This document shows positions 16,481-25,389 of a DNA stretch of 64,000 nt, piece by piece. The stretch's first letter is position 1, and each line of letters begins with the position of its first letter. This DNA comes from Roseimaritima sediminicola (GTDB lineage Bacteria; Planctomycetota; Planctomycetia; Pirellulales; Pirellulaceae): assembly GCF_009618275.1 (NCBI RefSeq), contig NZ_WIAD01000012.1, positions 47,286 to 111,285 on the forward strand. The letters are read 5' to 3'. Under the pieces are notes generated by a model that saw nothing but the letters and a program-made list of their open reading frames with translations, was not told where the DNA came from and did no database searches. A program made the translations under genes and the position numbers.

Positions 16481-19447
16481 ATGGACGTTGAACGTCAGCG
16501 CATTGAAGACGACCTGCGGGGCACCGTCGCCGGCGATGTGCTGTGCGATGACGTTACCTGCCAACTGTATGCCAGCGACGCCAGCATCTACCAGTTGCGC
16601 CCTCTGGGCGTGGTCCGGCCGCGTTCGACCAGCGACGTGGCCACGTGCGTGCGGTATGCCGCCGAACACCATCTGACGCTGCATGCTCGCGGGGCCGGCA
16701 GCGGCGTTGCCGGAGAGGCTTTGGGACGGGGGTTGGTCCTGGATTTTTCGTCCTACATGCGGCGCTGGCAGGTGCTCGACGGCGGCGAGCGCGTGCGTCT
16801 GCAGCCCGGCGTGACCCTGGCCGTGCTGAACCGCGACCTCCAGCGAATGCGGCGGATGTTCGGTCCGGACCCGGCCACGCGGAGCGTGACCACGATGGGC
16901 AGTGTGATCGCCGTCGATGCTTCGGGCAGCCATTTCCTGCGTTACGGCTCGGCCCGCGATGCCATCGAATCGGTTCAGGTCGTGACCAGCGAAGGAAAGA
17001 TCGTCGAACTGAGCCAGCACTCGCCGCTGGAGGGCGGCATCGCGGGACGGTTTGCCGCCGGCGTGCAACGGGTGCTGGACCGCAACGCCGCGGCGCTGGA
17101 ACAGGTTCAGATGGAAGGTCGCCGGCTGCGGGGTGGTTACCGACTGGATGATTGTCGCAGCGGCGATCGCATCGATCTGGCAAAACTGTTGACCGGCAGC
17201 GAGGGCACGCTGGGACTGATTACCGAAGCGACCATGCGGACCGAAGCCATCCCGACGCAGCGCGGCGTGGCCCTGTTGTTCTTTCATCGTTTGGACGCTG
17301 CGGCTCGCGGCGCATCGGCGGCCCTGCGGCATGGTGTCGTGGCCTGTGATCTGATGGACCGCCGGTTGTTGGAGATCGCACGGGAGATGGAACCTCGCTA
17401 TGAGGAGGTGATCCCGCGGGATGCCGAAGCGATGTTGTTGGTCGAGGTGCAGGGCGAAGCGCTACCGGAGCTGCGCGATCGTTTGGCGGCCCTCGTGGCG
17501 GACCTCACCGAACAATCCGCCTTGGCGTACGCCGCGGTGACCACCGTCCAGCAGAGCGAGCGCGACATGTACTGGCGGTTGTGCCGGCGGGTCGTTCCGC
17601 GGGTGTATCGCTTGAAAGGCAATTCCCGAGCCCTGCCCTTTGTCGAAGATCTACTGGTCCCGCCGCAGACCCTGCCGGACGTGTTGACCGAGATTCAGGC
17701 TGCGCTGCAAGCCGAACAGACGACGGCGTTTTTGTTTGCTCACGCCGGCCACGGTCAACTGCATGTTCGTCCCTTTCTGGATCTGGCTGGCCAAGATGAC
17801 CAACAGCGTTTGCGTTCGTTGTCGCAGCGGATCTCCGAAGTGGCTTGGCGACACGGCGGCACGTTGTCGGCCGAACACGCTTCGGGCCTGAGCCGATCCT
17901 GGTTGCTGCCGCGGCAGTACGGCGAGCTGTGGCGGGCGATGCCCGAAATGAAACGATTGTTCGATCCCCACAATCGCTTCAATCCCGGAAAGATCACCGG
18001 GGCGACCCTACAGCAACCGCACGAAAACCTGCGCCCGGTCGAGGCCGCGATCGAACTGGGGCACGCCGGGGACCAAGGCCGGGCGGCCACCGCCGACGAG
18101 CCCGCCGAGGATGTCGACGCGGCCCTGGCGCAGAAGAAGCTGAACGTCCTGCAGGTCTGGCCGCCGGAGGAGGATATCGACCGAGCGGCCCGGCAGTGCA
18201 ACGGTTGTGGGCGATGCCGCACGACGGCCCCGGAGCAACGCCAGTGCCCGGTGTTCCGCGCCCAGCGAATCGAAGAAGCGTCTCCGCGAGCCAAAGCCAA
18301 TCTGCTGCGCGGCGTCCTGACCGGCGACCTGGATCCAGAGGAATTAAGTGGCGACCGGGGCAAAGCGGTGGCCGACCTGTGTTTCAATTGTCATCAATGT
18401 CGCTTGGAATGCCCGGCGTCGGTCAACATTCCCAAGATCGTCAACGAGATCAAGGGACAGTACGTGGCGACCAATGGGTTGCCGGTCTCGGACATGTTGC
18501 TGTGCCGGCTGGATACGTTGGCGCGGGTCATGTCGCGTCTGCCCTGGTTGTCCAATCACGTGATCCGCAATCGCTTCAGCCGTTGGTTGCTGGAGCGCCT
18601 GTTCGGATTGTCGGCGGCCCGCCGCCTGCCACCGCTGGCCAATCGCACACTGCTGCGCTATGCGGGGCGGCGAAAACTGACGCGGCCGGTGCGGCAGAGC
18701 GGTCCGAAAGTGGTGTACTTTATGGACTACTTTACCAACTATCACGACACCTCGATCGGCCGGGCGCTGATCGAAGTCTTGCTGCAGAACCGCGTCGGCG
18801 TGTATGTGCCCCCGCGACAGGTCTACAGCGGGATGTCCCACATCGCGGCCGGCGACTTGAAGACGGCTCGCAAGTTGGCGGTCAAAAACATTCGCTTGCT
18901 GGCCGATGCGATCCGGCAGGGACACACGGTCGTGGCCACCGAACCGTCGGCGGTGTTGTGTTTGCAGCACGAGTATTTGAATCTGGTCGACGACGACGAT
19001 GCTCGGCTGGTCGCCGAGAACTCTTACGAAGCCTGCCGGTACCTATGGGACATGCACGGCCGCAACGAGTTGACGTTGGATTTTCGCCCCGTCTCGGCCA
19101 CGGTGGCGTATCACCAGCCCTGTCATGTGCGGGCGATCGACCGGGGCGAGCCCGGGCCGCTGTTGATGGATCTGATTCCCGGCTTGACCGTCAAACCCAT
19201 CCATGCCGGCTGCAGCGGGATGGCGGGGTTGTGGGGACTGCAAAAGCAGAATTACCGCAACAGCCTGCGCATCGGATGGCCGCTGATCAGTGCGATGCGA
19301 TCCAGCGGCGTTCAGGTCGCCGCCAGCGAGTGTACGGCGTGTCGCATGCAGATCGAACACGGCGTCGATCGACCGGTGGTGCATCCGATCAAGTTGTTGG
19401 CCTATGCCTACGGCCGCATGCCCGACGTCGGCGACCTGATTCTGTAG
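16481..19447 (+). CDS. FAD-linked oxidase fused to Fe-S/CCG domain (D-lactate/2-hydroxyacid dehydrogenase type)
   Basis: 988 residues. Residues 30-240 form a GlcD-type PCMH FAD-binding domain (HARGAGSGVAGEALG, TMGSVIAVDASGSHF), followed by the FAD-oxidase C-terminal domain up to about 520 (HAGHGQLHVRPFLD, RFNPGKI). At about 573 and 633 are two ferredoxin-like clusters (CNGCGRCRTT..QCP and CFNCHQCRLECP). The C-terminal part has CCG cysteine-rich motifs (YHQPCHVRAID, HAGCSGMAGLWG, ASECTACRMQ). This is the standard architecture of 'FAD-binding and (Fe-S)-binding' proteins that oxidise D-lactate, glycolate or other 2-hydroxyacids and pass electrons to the quinone pool. No membrane segment is seen. 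Substrate unknown. Confidence 0.88.
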   Translation: MDVERQRIEDDLRGTVAGDVLCDDVTCQLYASDASIYQLRPLGVVRPRSTSDVATCVRYAAEHHLTLHARGAGSGVAGEALGRGLVLDFSSYMRRWQVLDGGERVRLQPGVTLAVLNRDLQRMRRMFGPDPATRSVTTMGSVIAVDASGSHFLRYGSARDAIESVQVVTSEGKIVELSQHSPLEGGIAGRFAAGVQRVLDRNAAALEQVQMEGRRLRGGYRLDDCRSGDRIDLAKLLTGSEGTLGLITEATMRTEAIPTQRGVALLFFHRLDAAARGASAALRHGVVACDLMDRRLLEIAREMEPRYEEVIPRDAEAMLLVEVQGEALPELRDRLAALVADLTEQSALAYAAVTTVQQSERDMYWRLCRRVVPRVYRLKGNSRALPFVEDLLVPPQTLPDVLTEIQAALQAEQTTAFLFAHAGHGQLHVRPFLDLAGQDDQQRLRSLSQRISEVAWRHGGTLSAEHASGLSRSWLLPRQYGELWRAMPEMKRLFDPHNRFNPGKITGATLQQPHENLRPVEAAIELGHAGDQGRAATADEPAEDVDAALAQKKLNVLQVWPPEEDIDRAARQCNGCGRCRTTAPEQRQCPVFRAQRIEEASPRAKANLLRGVLTGDLDPEELSGDRGKAVADLCFNCHQCRLECPASVNIPKIVNEIKGQYVATNGLPVSDMLLCRLDTLARVMSRLPWLSNHVIRNRFSRWLLERLFGLSAARRLPPLANRTLLRYAGRRKLTRPVRQSGPKVVYFMDYFTNYHDTSIGRALIEVLLQNRVGVYVPPRQVYSGMSHIAAGDLKTARKLAVKNIRLLADAIRQGHTVVATEPSAVLCLQHEYLNLVDDDDARLVAENSYEACRYLWDMHGRNELTLDFRPVSATVAYHQPCHVRAIDRGEPGPLLMDLIPGLTVKPIHAGCSGMAGLWGLQKQNYRNSLRIGWPLISAMRSSGVQVAASECTACRMQIEHGVDRPVVHPIKLLAYAYGRMPDVGDLIL

Positions 19448-19507
19448 CTGAAGTCGCCAGACTTTGGAGCGAACCCGCCCGGACCAAACGCTGGCGAGTT
19501 CAGCTAC
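19444..19507. repeat. Family 2 inverted repeat
   Basis: GTAGCTGAAGTCGCCAGAC-TTTGG (19444-19467) and CCAAACGCTGGCGAGTTCAGCTAC (19484-19507) form a long imperfect inverted repeat around a GC-rich loop. The left arm covers the stop codon of the oxidoreductase gene, so the element may supply its terminator. It matches the copies at 30342 and 31427. Confidence 0.88.
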
Positions 19508-19679
19508 GAGAGTGTGGCGATTGTTCCGGCCACACCGGCCGCAGGCATTGACCGGGCTGTTGGGGATGCAGCGAACAGGCGGCAAGCCGCTTTTTCAGCA
19601 AGTTTGGCTGCGGCCGATGGTCGATAGTTACGGTGGCGACCTCCCGCTTCTTTCCTCGCAACGCAAGGCTTGTCCTCCC

Positions 19680-20450
19680 ATGGCACGGCGATTGACCGCG
19701 GCCGTCTTGACCGCTGCCGCGATCGGTGGTCCTTACGTGGCCAGCGAAACCGAAGTCGGACGCGATATGACGCAGCGGGTCTCGGCGATGATCCGTACCA
19801 CCTCGGACGATTCGGCACGCACCGGCCAGTTTTCAGACCTGTCCACGACGGGGCCCTTCCACGCTCATTACCAGACCGAAACGCTGTGGGAAAAAGGGCT
19901 GGGGCCGCGGACGCACGAGACGCTGAGCGGCGGGAGTGGGACGCGGCAATCCTTGGTCGGCGGACCGGTGCACGACCTCCGCGATGTGCTGCGTTTTGAC
20001 GTCACGCCCGAGTGGGTCGCCCAACACTTCACCCGCGTGACCACGGTGCTGGCCGATCTGGAACTGGACGGCCTGCGGGTGCCGCTGGTTACGGGGACCG
20101 ATCCGACCGATGTGGCCGGCACGATTACCTACTACTTCGATCGCTCCGGAAAACTCCAGCGGCTGAACATCCACGGCTTTGTTGGCGATCCCAGCAAGAT
20201 CGCCCAGACGATGCAGGCGCACTACCACATGTCGCCCGAGCCGTCCCTCGACGCCGGTGTGTATACGGTGCGCTGGAACGGTGCCCCCTCGGGACTGCTG
20301 AAGGTAACCCGGGCCCCGATCATGTACAGCGACGCCCATCACCAACGCTACACCCTGTTTCTGGAACTGAACCAGCCGGATCTGGCTTACGGCCTCAGTC
20401 CCGCGGCCGAACAGGTGGTGCGCGGCGACCGGTTCACCGGCCGCTGGTAG
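19680..20450 (+). CDS. Exported protein of unknown function (planctomycete-type)
   Basis: 256 residues from ATG 19680, chosen because a membrane/signal segment follows at once (MARRLTAAVLTAAAIGGPYV). Upstream in-frame starts at 19617, 19566 or 19464 exist but the last runs into the family 2 repeat. The body (DVLRFDVTPEWVAQHFTRV, VAGTITYYFDRSGKLQRLNI, VTRAPIMYSDAHHQRYTLFLEL) looks like one globular domain; I recall similar uncharacterised planctomycete proteins (DUF6690-like) but cannot confirm. It probably acts in the periplasm or anchored to the membrane. Confidence 0.55.
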   Translation: MARRLTAAVLTAAAIGGPYVASETEVGRDMTQRVSAMIRTTSDDSARTGQFSDLSTTGPFHAHYQTETLWEKGLGPRTHETLSGGSGTRQSLVGGPVHDLRDVLRFDVTPEWVAQHFTRVTTVLADLELDGLRVPLVTGTDPTDVAGTITYYFDRSGKLQRLNIHGFVGDPSKIAQTMQAHYHMSPEPSLDAGVYTVRWNGAPSGLLKVTRAPIMYSDAHHQRYTLFLELNQPDLAYGLSPAAEQVVRGDRFTGRW

Positions 20451-20528
20451 GCCTCCGCGAGTCCAGCGGTTGAATCGCTCGACCCGCGGGCGAACGCAGC
20501 AACCGTGGCCGACGCCCCGACGGCTGGT

Positions 20529-21536
20529 CTAGCGATGCTCGCGGTGGCAATCGACGCAGCTCTGCTGGAGCCGCCGGAAAGCCTGATTTGCGGGGCCGCT
20601 CCGCTCCGCTTCGATCGCCGCGGTCAATTCGCCTGCGATCCGTTCGCTGGCGGCCATCGCATCGCCGAACGCGCTGCGCTGGTCGGCGTCGAGCTGTCGA
20701 TGGGATTCTCGCAGCGCTTCCTGCACCAACAAGGCCTGATGAGCCGGAACCAAATCCGGATGATCGGTGGGCGTACGCCAGTGCGCCTGCTCCGCAAGCT
20801 TCAGCTGGTCGAGGGCGCGATCCATCTCGGCCATCCACTGCACCAGATCGTCGACCGTGGCCACCTCGACCAATTCCGGCAGCACCGCGTCGGGAGGCGG
20901 AACCCGGTACTGCCGAACGCTCCGCCAAAGCCCCTGGTAATTGGGGCTGGTGCCGGCCCGCTGTAGGTAATCCATGGCTTCGGCGCGGTGGAAATCGCCG
21001 TTGGCCAAGCAGATCACCGCGGCCGCCGCCGGGCCGCGATGTTTGCCGTGGTGGCAGTGCACGTAGACCGGGTGGTCGACCTCGCGGGCAACTCGCGACA
21101 ATTGCTGCAAAGCGACTTCATCGACGCCGTCATACCCGAAGGGAATATGGACGTAGCGGAGGCCATGGCGGCGTGCGGCTTCGACATTGGGACGAATCCC
21201 ATCCACACTCACGATCGTTCGTACGCCCATCTCGGCCAGCCGCGCAAAGTCCTGTTCATCTCGCGGCTGGGCGCCCGACAACACGCCTTCGGCGACGCGG
21301 AGCAGGTGCGGTAGCGAACCGTCCGATACGGCTCTGGCGCCAGCGGCCGAAACGGGTTCGCTGGGGTTCGTCTGTTCGGTGGGGTTCGTCTGTTCGGCGG
21401 GGTTCGTCTGTTCGGCGGGGTTCGTCTGTTGTGCTGGAGCGGATCGGCTGTTGGAAATACAGAGCACCGCGAGCAGGATCACCGCCAAGGCCCCCCGGCC
21501 GGTGCGGCCAATCGGTGATAAAGTGCAAAGCTGCAT
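20529..21536 (-). CDS. Secreted cysteine phosphatase fused to a cytochrome c-like tail
   Basis: 335 residues. A signal peptide (about 1-34) is followed by a TNPAEQ repeat linker (residues 38-60, from an 18-bp DNA repeat). Residues 75-210 are a dual-specificity/tyrosine phosphatase fold with the P-loop VHCHHGKHRG: Cys161 and Arg167 fit C-x5-R. Residues 222-335 are a helical domain ending in CVDCH (327-331), a C-x-x-C-H heme-attachment motif at the extreme C terminus, as in cytochrome c-prime. The joining of a phosphatase and a heme domain is unusual. It should act outside the cytoplasm. Substrate unknown. Confidence 0.75.
   Translation of the reverse strand: MQLCTLSPIGRTGRGALAVILLAVLCISNSRSAPAQQTNPAEQTNPAEQTNPTEQTNPSEPVSAAGARAVSDGSLPHLLRVAEGVLSGAQPRDEQDFARLAEMGVRTIVSVDGIRPNVEAARRHGLRYVHIPFGYDGVDEVALQQLSRVAREVDHPVYVHCHHGKHRGPAAAAVICLANGDFHRAEAMDYLQRAGTSPNYQGLWRSVRQYRVPPPDAVLPELVEVATVDDLVQWMAEMDRALDQLKLAEQAHWRTPTDHPDLVPAHQALLVQEALRESHRQLDADQRSAFGDAMAASERIAGELTAAIEAERSGPANQAFRRLQQSCVDCHREHR
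21363..21430. repeat. 18-bp in-frame tandem repeat in the phosphatase gene
   Basis: The plus-strand unit GGGGTTCGTCTGTTCGGC is repeated almost four times and encodes Asn-Pro-Ala/Thr/Ser-Glu-Gln-Thr repeats on the minus strand, directly after the signal peptide of the phosphatase-cytochrome protein. Confidence 0.88.
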
Positions 21537-21649
21537 AGCGATCGCGTGCCCCCTTTTCCCGCGGCCGGGTTCGGTTGGTTTGACGAATGAGAAACGGTGG
21601 AGAAACAGCCATTATAACCCCGCCGGACCGAACGCGGGGCGGCGGTGAC

Positions 21650-22075
21650 TCATTCCATCGGCGGACGGCCGCGCAGACGCTTCTTTTCCGATTGCTGTTT
21701 TTTGGCCTTCAGCCGGCGGCGTTTGCTGCCCAGCGTCGGCTTGGTGGGCTTGCGGCGTTTGGGCGGATCCTGGACCTGACGCAGCATATCGACCAGTTTC
21801 TGGCGGCAGTCCTCGATGTTGCTGATCTGGTCTCGATGGCGATCGCTGCTGACGACGAATTCGCCCTGGACGTTGACGCGGTTAGCGAACCGCTGCAAGA
21901 ATCGCTCCTGCCACTGGCGGCCCAGCAGCGGCTGATCGCGAACCTGCCAGCGCAGGGTCGCTTTGGAATTGACTTTGTTGACGTTCTGGCCGCCTGGACC
22001 GCTGCTGCGCGCAAACGATACCTGTAGCTGGGAGCCTGGAATGGTCAGCCGACGATTGACATACAAATTATCCAT
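21650..22075 (-). CDS. arfB: ArfB-type ribosome rescue factor (peptidyl-tRNA hydrolase)
   Basis: 141 residues from ATG 22075. The GGQ motif is in SFARSSGPGGQNVNKVNSK and the C-terminal tail is strongly basic (KRRRLKAKKQQSEKKRLRGR), which in ArfB/YaeJ enters the empty mRNA channel of stalled ribosomes. The length fits ArfB and is too short for a normal release factor. An in-frame start at 22207 would overlap the divergent gene much more. As called, its 5' end overlaps the 5' end of the divergent beta-propeller gene by 35 bp. Confidence 0.92.
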   Translation of the reverse strand: MDNLYVNRRLTIPGSQLQVSFARSSGPGGQNVNKVNSKATLRWQVRDQPLLGRQWQERFLQRFANRVNVQGEFVVSSDRHRDQISNIEDCRQKLVDMLRQVQDPPKRRKPTKPTLGSKRRRLKAKKQQSEKKRLRGRPPME

Positions 22076-23480
22076 AGCGGTTACCTTAGCGGTTCTGGCC
22101 GCATCCTGGGGAGCCCGCCGGTGCGGCGCCCAGGACGATCCGCTGCCCGCCAACCGAGAGGCGGCCGCGGTCAGCCTGGTCGATAGGTCGCCGCCGTCGC
22201 TGGCCACCCGAACCCAGGGCAGCGATTGGCCTCGTTTTCTGGGAGCGACCTACGATGGTAAAAGTCCTGAGCAGGGCATTGGTCGTGATTGGAGCGAAGG
22301 AAAACTGAAAACCCGCTGGCACGCCCGGCTGGGCACCAGTTACGGCATCGGCTCGGTGGCCGACGGACGCTACTTTCAGCTGGACCGGGTGGGCGACGCC
22401 GAACGGCTGCGATGCTTGCACGCGGAGACCGGTCGGGAGCTGTGGAGCCAGTCGCAACCGGTCGAGTACCGCGACATGTACGGCTACAACAATGGTCCTC
22501 GCAGCAGTCCCACGGTCGCCGGTTCGGCCGTCTACACCCTGGGCGTCGCAGGACAGCTGACCTGCCGGGCGGTCTCCGACGGACGCTTGATCTGGACGGT
22601 AGACACCAATACCCGGTACGGGGTGATCCAAAATTTCTTTGGTGTCGGTTGTTCGCCGCTGGTCCTGGACGATCAAGTGATCGTGATGGTGGGAGGGAGT
22701 CCGCCGGAAGATCGCCGCGTCGGCTACGGCGCCTTGGACCGCGTCTCCCCCAACGGTTCGGCCTTGGTGGCCTTTGATGCGGACACGGGCGAGGAACGTT
22801 GGCGAGTGGGCGACTACCTAGCCAGCTACAGTTCGCCGCGGCCGATGGTCATCGATGGAAAAACCGTGGTGCTGGCATTTGTGCGCGAAGGGTTGATGGC
22901 CGTCGATCCGGCCGAAGGTCGTGAACTGTGGTTCTTTCCTTGGCGGTCGCCACGCCTGGAAAGCGTCAATGCAATTGTACCGGTGGTCGAGGACCGTCGT
23001 GTTTTGATCTCCGAATGCTACGACTTGGGGGCCGCCGTACTGGAGGTTTCGCAGGACCAACCGCGGCTGCTGTGGCGGGATCCACCGCGAAGCCGGCAGC
23101 GTGCGCTACGTGCCCACTGGGCCACTCCGATCGCTTTGGACGGCATTGTGTTCGGATGCAGCGGCCGCAACAAACCCGACAGCGATCTCCGCTGCTTCGC
23201 TCTGGGCGACGGGACGCTGCGCTGGGAAGACGATCGCCGCGTTCGCAGTTCGCTGCTGTACGTCGACGGTCATTTCGTGGTCTTGGACGAGGACGGCCAG
23301 ATGCAATTGATCGACGCGACGACCGAGGAGCTGGACGTCGTCACCTCGATCGACTTGGCAAGCCCGGCCGAAGACCGCCCGGCGCTAAAAGAGCCGTGCT
23401 GGGCCGCCCCGATTCTCGCTCGCGGCCTGCTGTATGTGCGGGGCCGCGATCACGTCCTGTGCATGGAACTGGGCGATTAG
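22041..23480 (+). CDS. Exported PQQ-like beta-propeller protein
   Basis: 479 residues from ATG 22041, chosen because a signal peptide follows (MVSRRLTYKLSIAVTLAVLA). The body shows repeated beta-propeller blades of the PQQ-like/WD40-like type (LHAETGRELWSQSQ, AVSDGRLIWTVDTN, AFDADTGEERWRVGDY, DPAEGRELWFFPW, ALGDGTLRWEDD). Such proteins are common in planctomycetes as secreted or periplasmic scaffolds; true PQQ-dependent alcohol dehydrogenase residues are not evident. It is divergent from arfB with a 35-bp overlap and is followed 1 bp later by the family 1 repeats. Confidence 0.82.
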   Translation: MVSRRLTYKLSIAVTLAVLAASWGARRCGAQDDPLPANREAAAVSLVDRSPPSLATRTQGSDWPRFLGATYDGKSPEQGIGRDWSEGKLKTRWHARLGTSYGIGSVADGRYFQLDRVGDAERLRCLHAETGRELWSQSQPVEYRDMYGYNNGPRSSPTVAGSAVYTLGVAGQLTCRAVSDGRLIWTVDTNTRYGVIQNFFGVGCSPLVLDDQVIVMVGGSPPEDRRVGYGALDRVSPNGSALVAFDADTGEERWRVGDYLASYSSPRPMVIDGKTVVLAFVREGLMAVDPAEGRELWFFPWRSPRLESVNAIVPVVEDRRVLISECYDLGAAVLEVSQDQPRLLWRDPPRSRQRALRAHWATPIALDGIVFGCSGRNKPDSDLRCFALGDGTLRWEDDRRVRSSLLYVDGHFVVLDEDGQMQLIDATTEELDVVTSIDLASPAEDRPALKEPCWAAPILARGLLYVRGRDHVLCMELGD

Positions 23481-23481
23481 T

Positions 23482-23650
23482 GTTGCCTTTCGCTCCGCGA
23501 AAGTTGTTACCCACAACTTTCACGGAGCGAAAGGCGACGCTGCTATCCACAACTTTCGGCGGAGCGAAAGGCGACACTGCTACCCACAACTTTCGGCGGA
23601 GCGAAAGGCGACACTGCTATCCGCAACTTTCACGGAGCGAAAGGCGACAC
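23482..23650. repeat. Family 1 intergenic palindrome array (five units)
   Basis: One forward unit (23482-23504, identical over 23 bp to the one at 6047) is followed by four units in the opposite sense. Their GGAGCGAAAGGCGAC cores start at 23524, 23561, 23598 and 23634, a 36-37 bp period. Between cores is GCTGCTAYCC-RCAACTTTC. It fills the whole gap between two convergent genes. The units are palindromic and the spacing sequence is also repeated, so this is not a CRISPR. Confidence 0.9.
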
Positions 23651-23654
23651 TGGC

Positions 23655-25331
23655 TCAGGAGCCGAACAGGGGGAATTCCGGGCCGGCGGGGAAGTTGGAG
23701 TCCTCCTCGACTTCGGCCTCCTGTGGCGTTTCCTGGCCGAGATGCGTGCTGAGTGTCTTCAGGTTGTCGGCCTGGCTGATCAGCATCTCGGCAAATTTTT
23801 CACGCGTGTCGTACTCGGTATTGTTGACTTCGTCGAGCACTTCCAGGAGCGTATCCTTCAGCTGGGTGGCGGCCAGCGTTTGGTCCTCGGGGAATTGGGT
23901 TTGCAGGCCGGCCGGCGTCGACGCTTCTTCGACGTTGCGAGAACCGGTAAGGCCGTACTTGATGCATTCCAAGGCGTGGATCAAACGCCGTCGCGAGGCG
24001 GTGACTTCGGGCGGCTGAGGATTGACCGGGGCCATGCCACCCATCCCATAGCCACCGGGGCCCATGCCGTAGCCTCCCGGGCCCATGCCGTCCATGCCAT
24101 AGCCGGCCTCATCCGAACCATAACCGTCCATGCCGCTATCCATCATTCCGGCTGCGCCGTAGGCGCTTTCGTCGGACATCATTTCGCCGCCATAACCCGC
24201 GCCCATCCCGTACTCCATGCCGGCCGATCCCGGGGCACCACCGGTGCCATAGCCGCGGGTTTGGGGCTGGACGGGGCCGGACTGGGAGGCGGCGGCTTTG
24301 GGCGGTGTCATGGCCAGCAGCCGAGCGTGTTCGGAGGCGAAGACGTTGGACGCATTGACGGCCCAGGCCTTGGCGACGTCGGTCGGCGATTCCACTTTGG
24401 CGCTCCCGCCCAATTTGGCGATGTTGGCCGCAGCGTACAGCGAGATGATCGGTGAGGCGTCGGGCGAGGTCGAGAGATCCACGAAGACGTCGGTGATCTC
24501 TTTGCTCTTCGCGTCGGTGTACAGCACGCGCAAGGCATCGAGGGCGTAGCGCTGCAGGTAGGCGTGTCCCTCGGCCGTGCGGTTATCGGGCACCGGTTCC
24601 TTGGCCAGGTCGAGCATGATCTGGACCAGTCCATCGCGATACCGCGTGTTGGCGTTGAGTTTCGGCAACCCGAACTGCGTCCAGCGATGCAGGCCGATCA
24701 GGGCGGCGGCCCGCACGCCGTCGGGAACACTTTTATTTCGGTACAGCGATACCAGCGGGAGGAACGCCTGCTGGGCCGGTACCGGCGGGATCGAGGCCTG
24801 TTCGTCCAATTGGCCCAACAACAACGTGGCATTGACCCGCACGGCCGGATGGTAATTGCCCTGCGCCAACTTGCGCGCGTTCGCCACGCTCCAGTCCAGG
24901 ATGGCCTTGGCCGCCTGCGTCGAACCGCTGCTCTGCGCCACCCGCAGATCCTTGAGGATCTCCTGGTTCATCTTCGGCAACTCGGTCAGCTGGTCGGGCT
25001 GGGTCATCTTTGGGAACAGGTAGCGGTTGTAGTAGGCGCTGAAGGCGCTCCACTGGGGCCACGAGCCCGGGGCCGCTTCGCGCCGTCGCGGAGCCTCTTT
25101 TCGGGCTCGGTCCATGGCTTTGACCGCCGCGGGGGCTTCCATTTCCGGAGCGATGTCGATGACTTCGAACTGCGCACCCTGCCCCCACAATTGACTGCTG
25201 ATGACGATGGCGGCAAAGAACAACAGGGTCGCAAAGGCGATCCCGATCGACCGCTGCAGCGTGTGGCGGGGCGAGATGCTTGCCACCAGCGAACGGGGAC
25301 CGCGGTGGGAACGAGCTCGGTCGTGCAGCAT
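23655..25331 (-). CDS. Membrane-anchored protein with HEAT-like region and Gly/Met-rich linker
   Basis: 558 residues from ATG 25331. One membrane segment (SIGIAFATLLFFAAIVISSQLW) lies near residues 30-50. After it comes an alpha-helical region (about 90-330; LGQLDEQASIPPVPAQQAFLP, ALIGLHRWTQFGLPKL) that looks like HEAT/armadillo repeats. Then a glycine/methionine/tyrosine-rich stretch of about 100 residues (GYGMDGMGPGGYGMGPGGYG) and a C-terminal helical region. No named family was recognised; this build is familiar from planctomycete envelope proteins. A scaffold role in the periplasm is a guess. Confidence 0.6.
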   Translation of the reverse strand: MLHDRARSHRGPRSLVASISPRHTLQRSIGIAFATLLFFAAIVISSQLWGQGAQFEVIDIAPEMEAPAAVKAMDRARKEAPRRREAAPGSWPQWSAFSAYYNRYLFPKMTQPDQLTELPKMNQEILKDLRVAQSSGSTQAAKAILDWSVANARKLAQGNYHPAVRVNATLLLGQLDEQASIPPVPAQQAFLPLVSLYRNKSVPDGVRAAALIGLHRWTQFGLPKLNANTRYRDGLVQIMLDLAKEPVPDNRTAEGHAYLQRYALDALRVLYTDAKSKEITDVFVDLSTSPDASPIISLYAAANIAKLGGSAKVESPTDVAKAWAVNASNVFASEHARLLAMTPPKAAASQSGPVQPQTRGYGTGGAPGSAGMEYGMGAGYGGEMMSDESAYGAAGMMDSGMDGYGSDEAGYGMDGMGPGGYGMGPGGYGMGGMAPVNPQPPEVTASRRRLIHALECIKYGLTGSRNVEEASTPAGLQTQFPEDQTLAATQLKDTLLEVLDEVNNTEYDTREKFAEMLISQADNLKTLSTHLGQETPQEAEVEEDSNFPAGPEFPLFGS

Positions 25332-25389
25332 CAGTGAATACCGTTTATGTGCGAGAAGAGAGGCGGACCGTACCCTCACAGTATCCCAG

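Noticed and set aside
20588..21538. A 316-codon plus-strand frame opposite the phosphatase-cytochrome gene
   Set aside because: Arg/Pro-rich shadow; the minus strand has the signal peptide, C-x5-R and C-x-x-C-H motifs.
23482..23650. CRISPR array
   Set aside because: Repeats are palindromic and contiguous, the intervals are not unique, one unit is inverted, and there are no cas genes.
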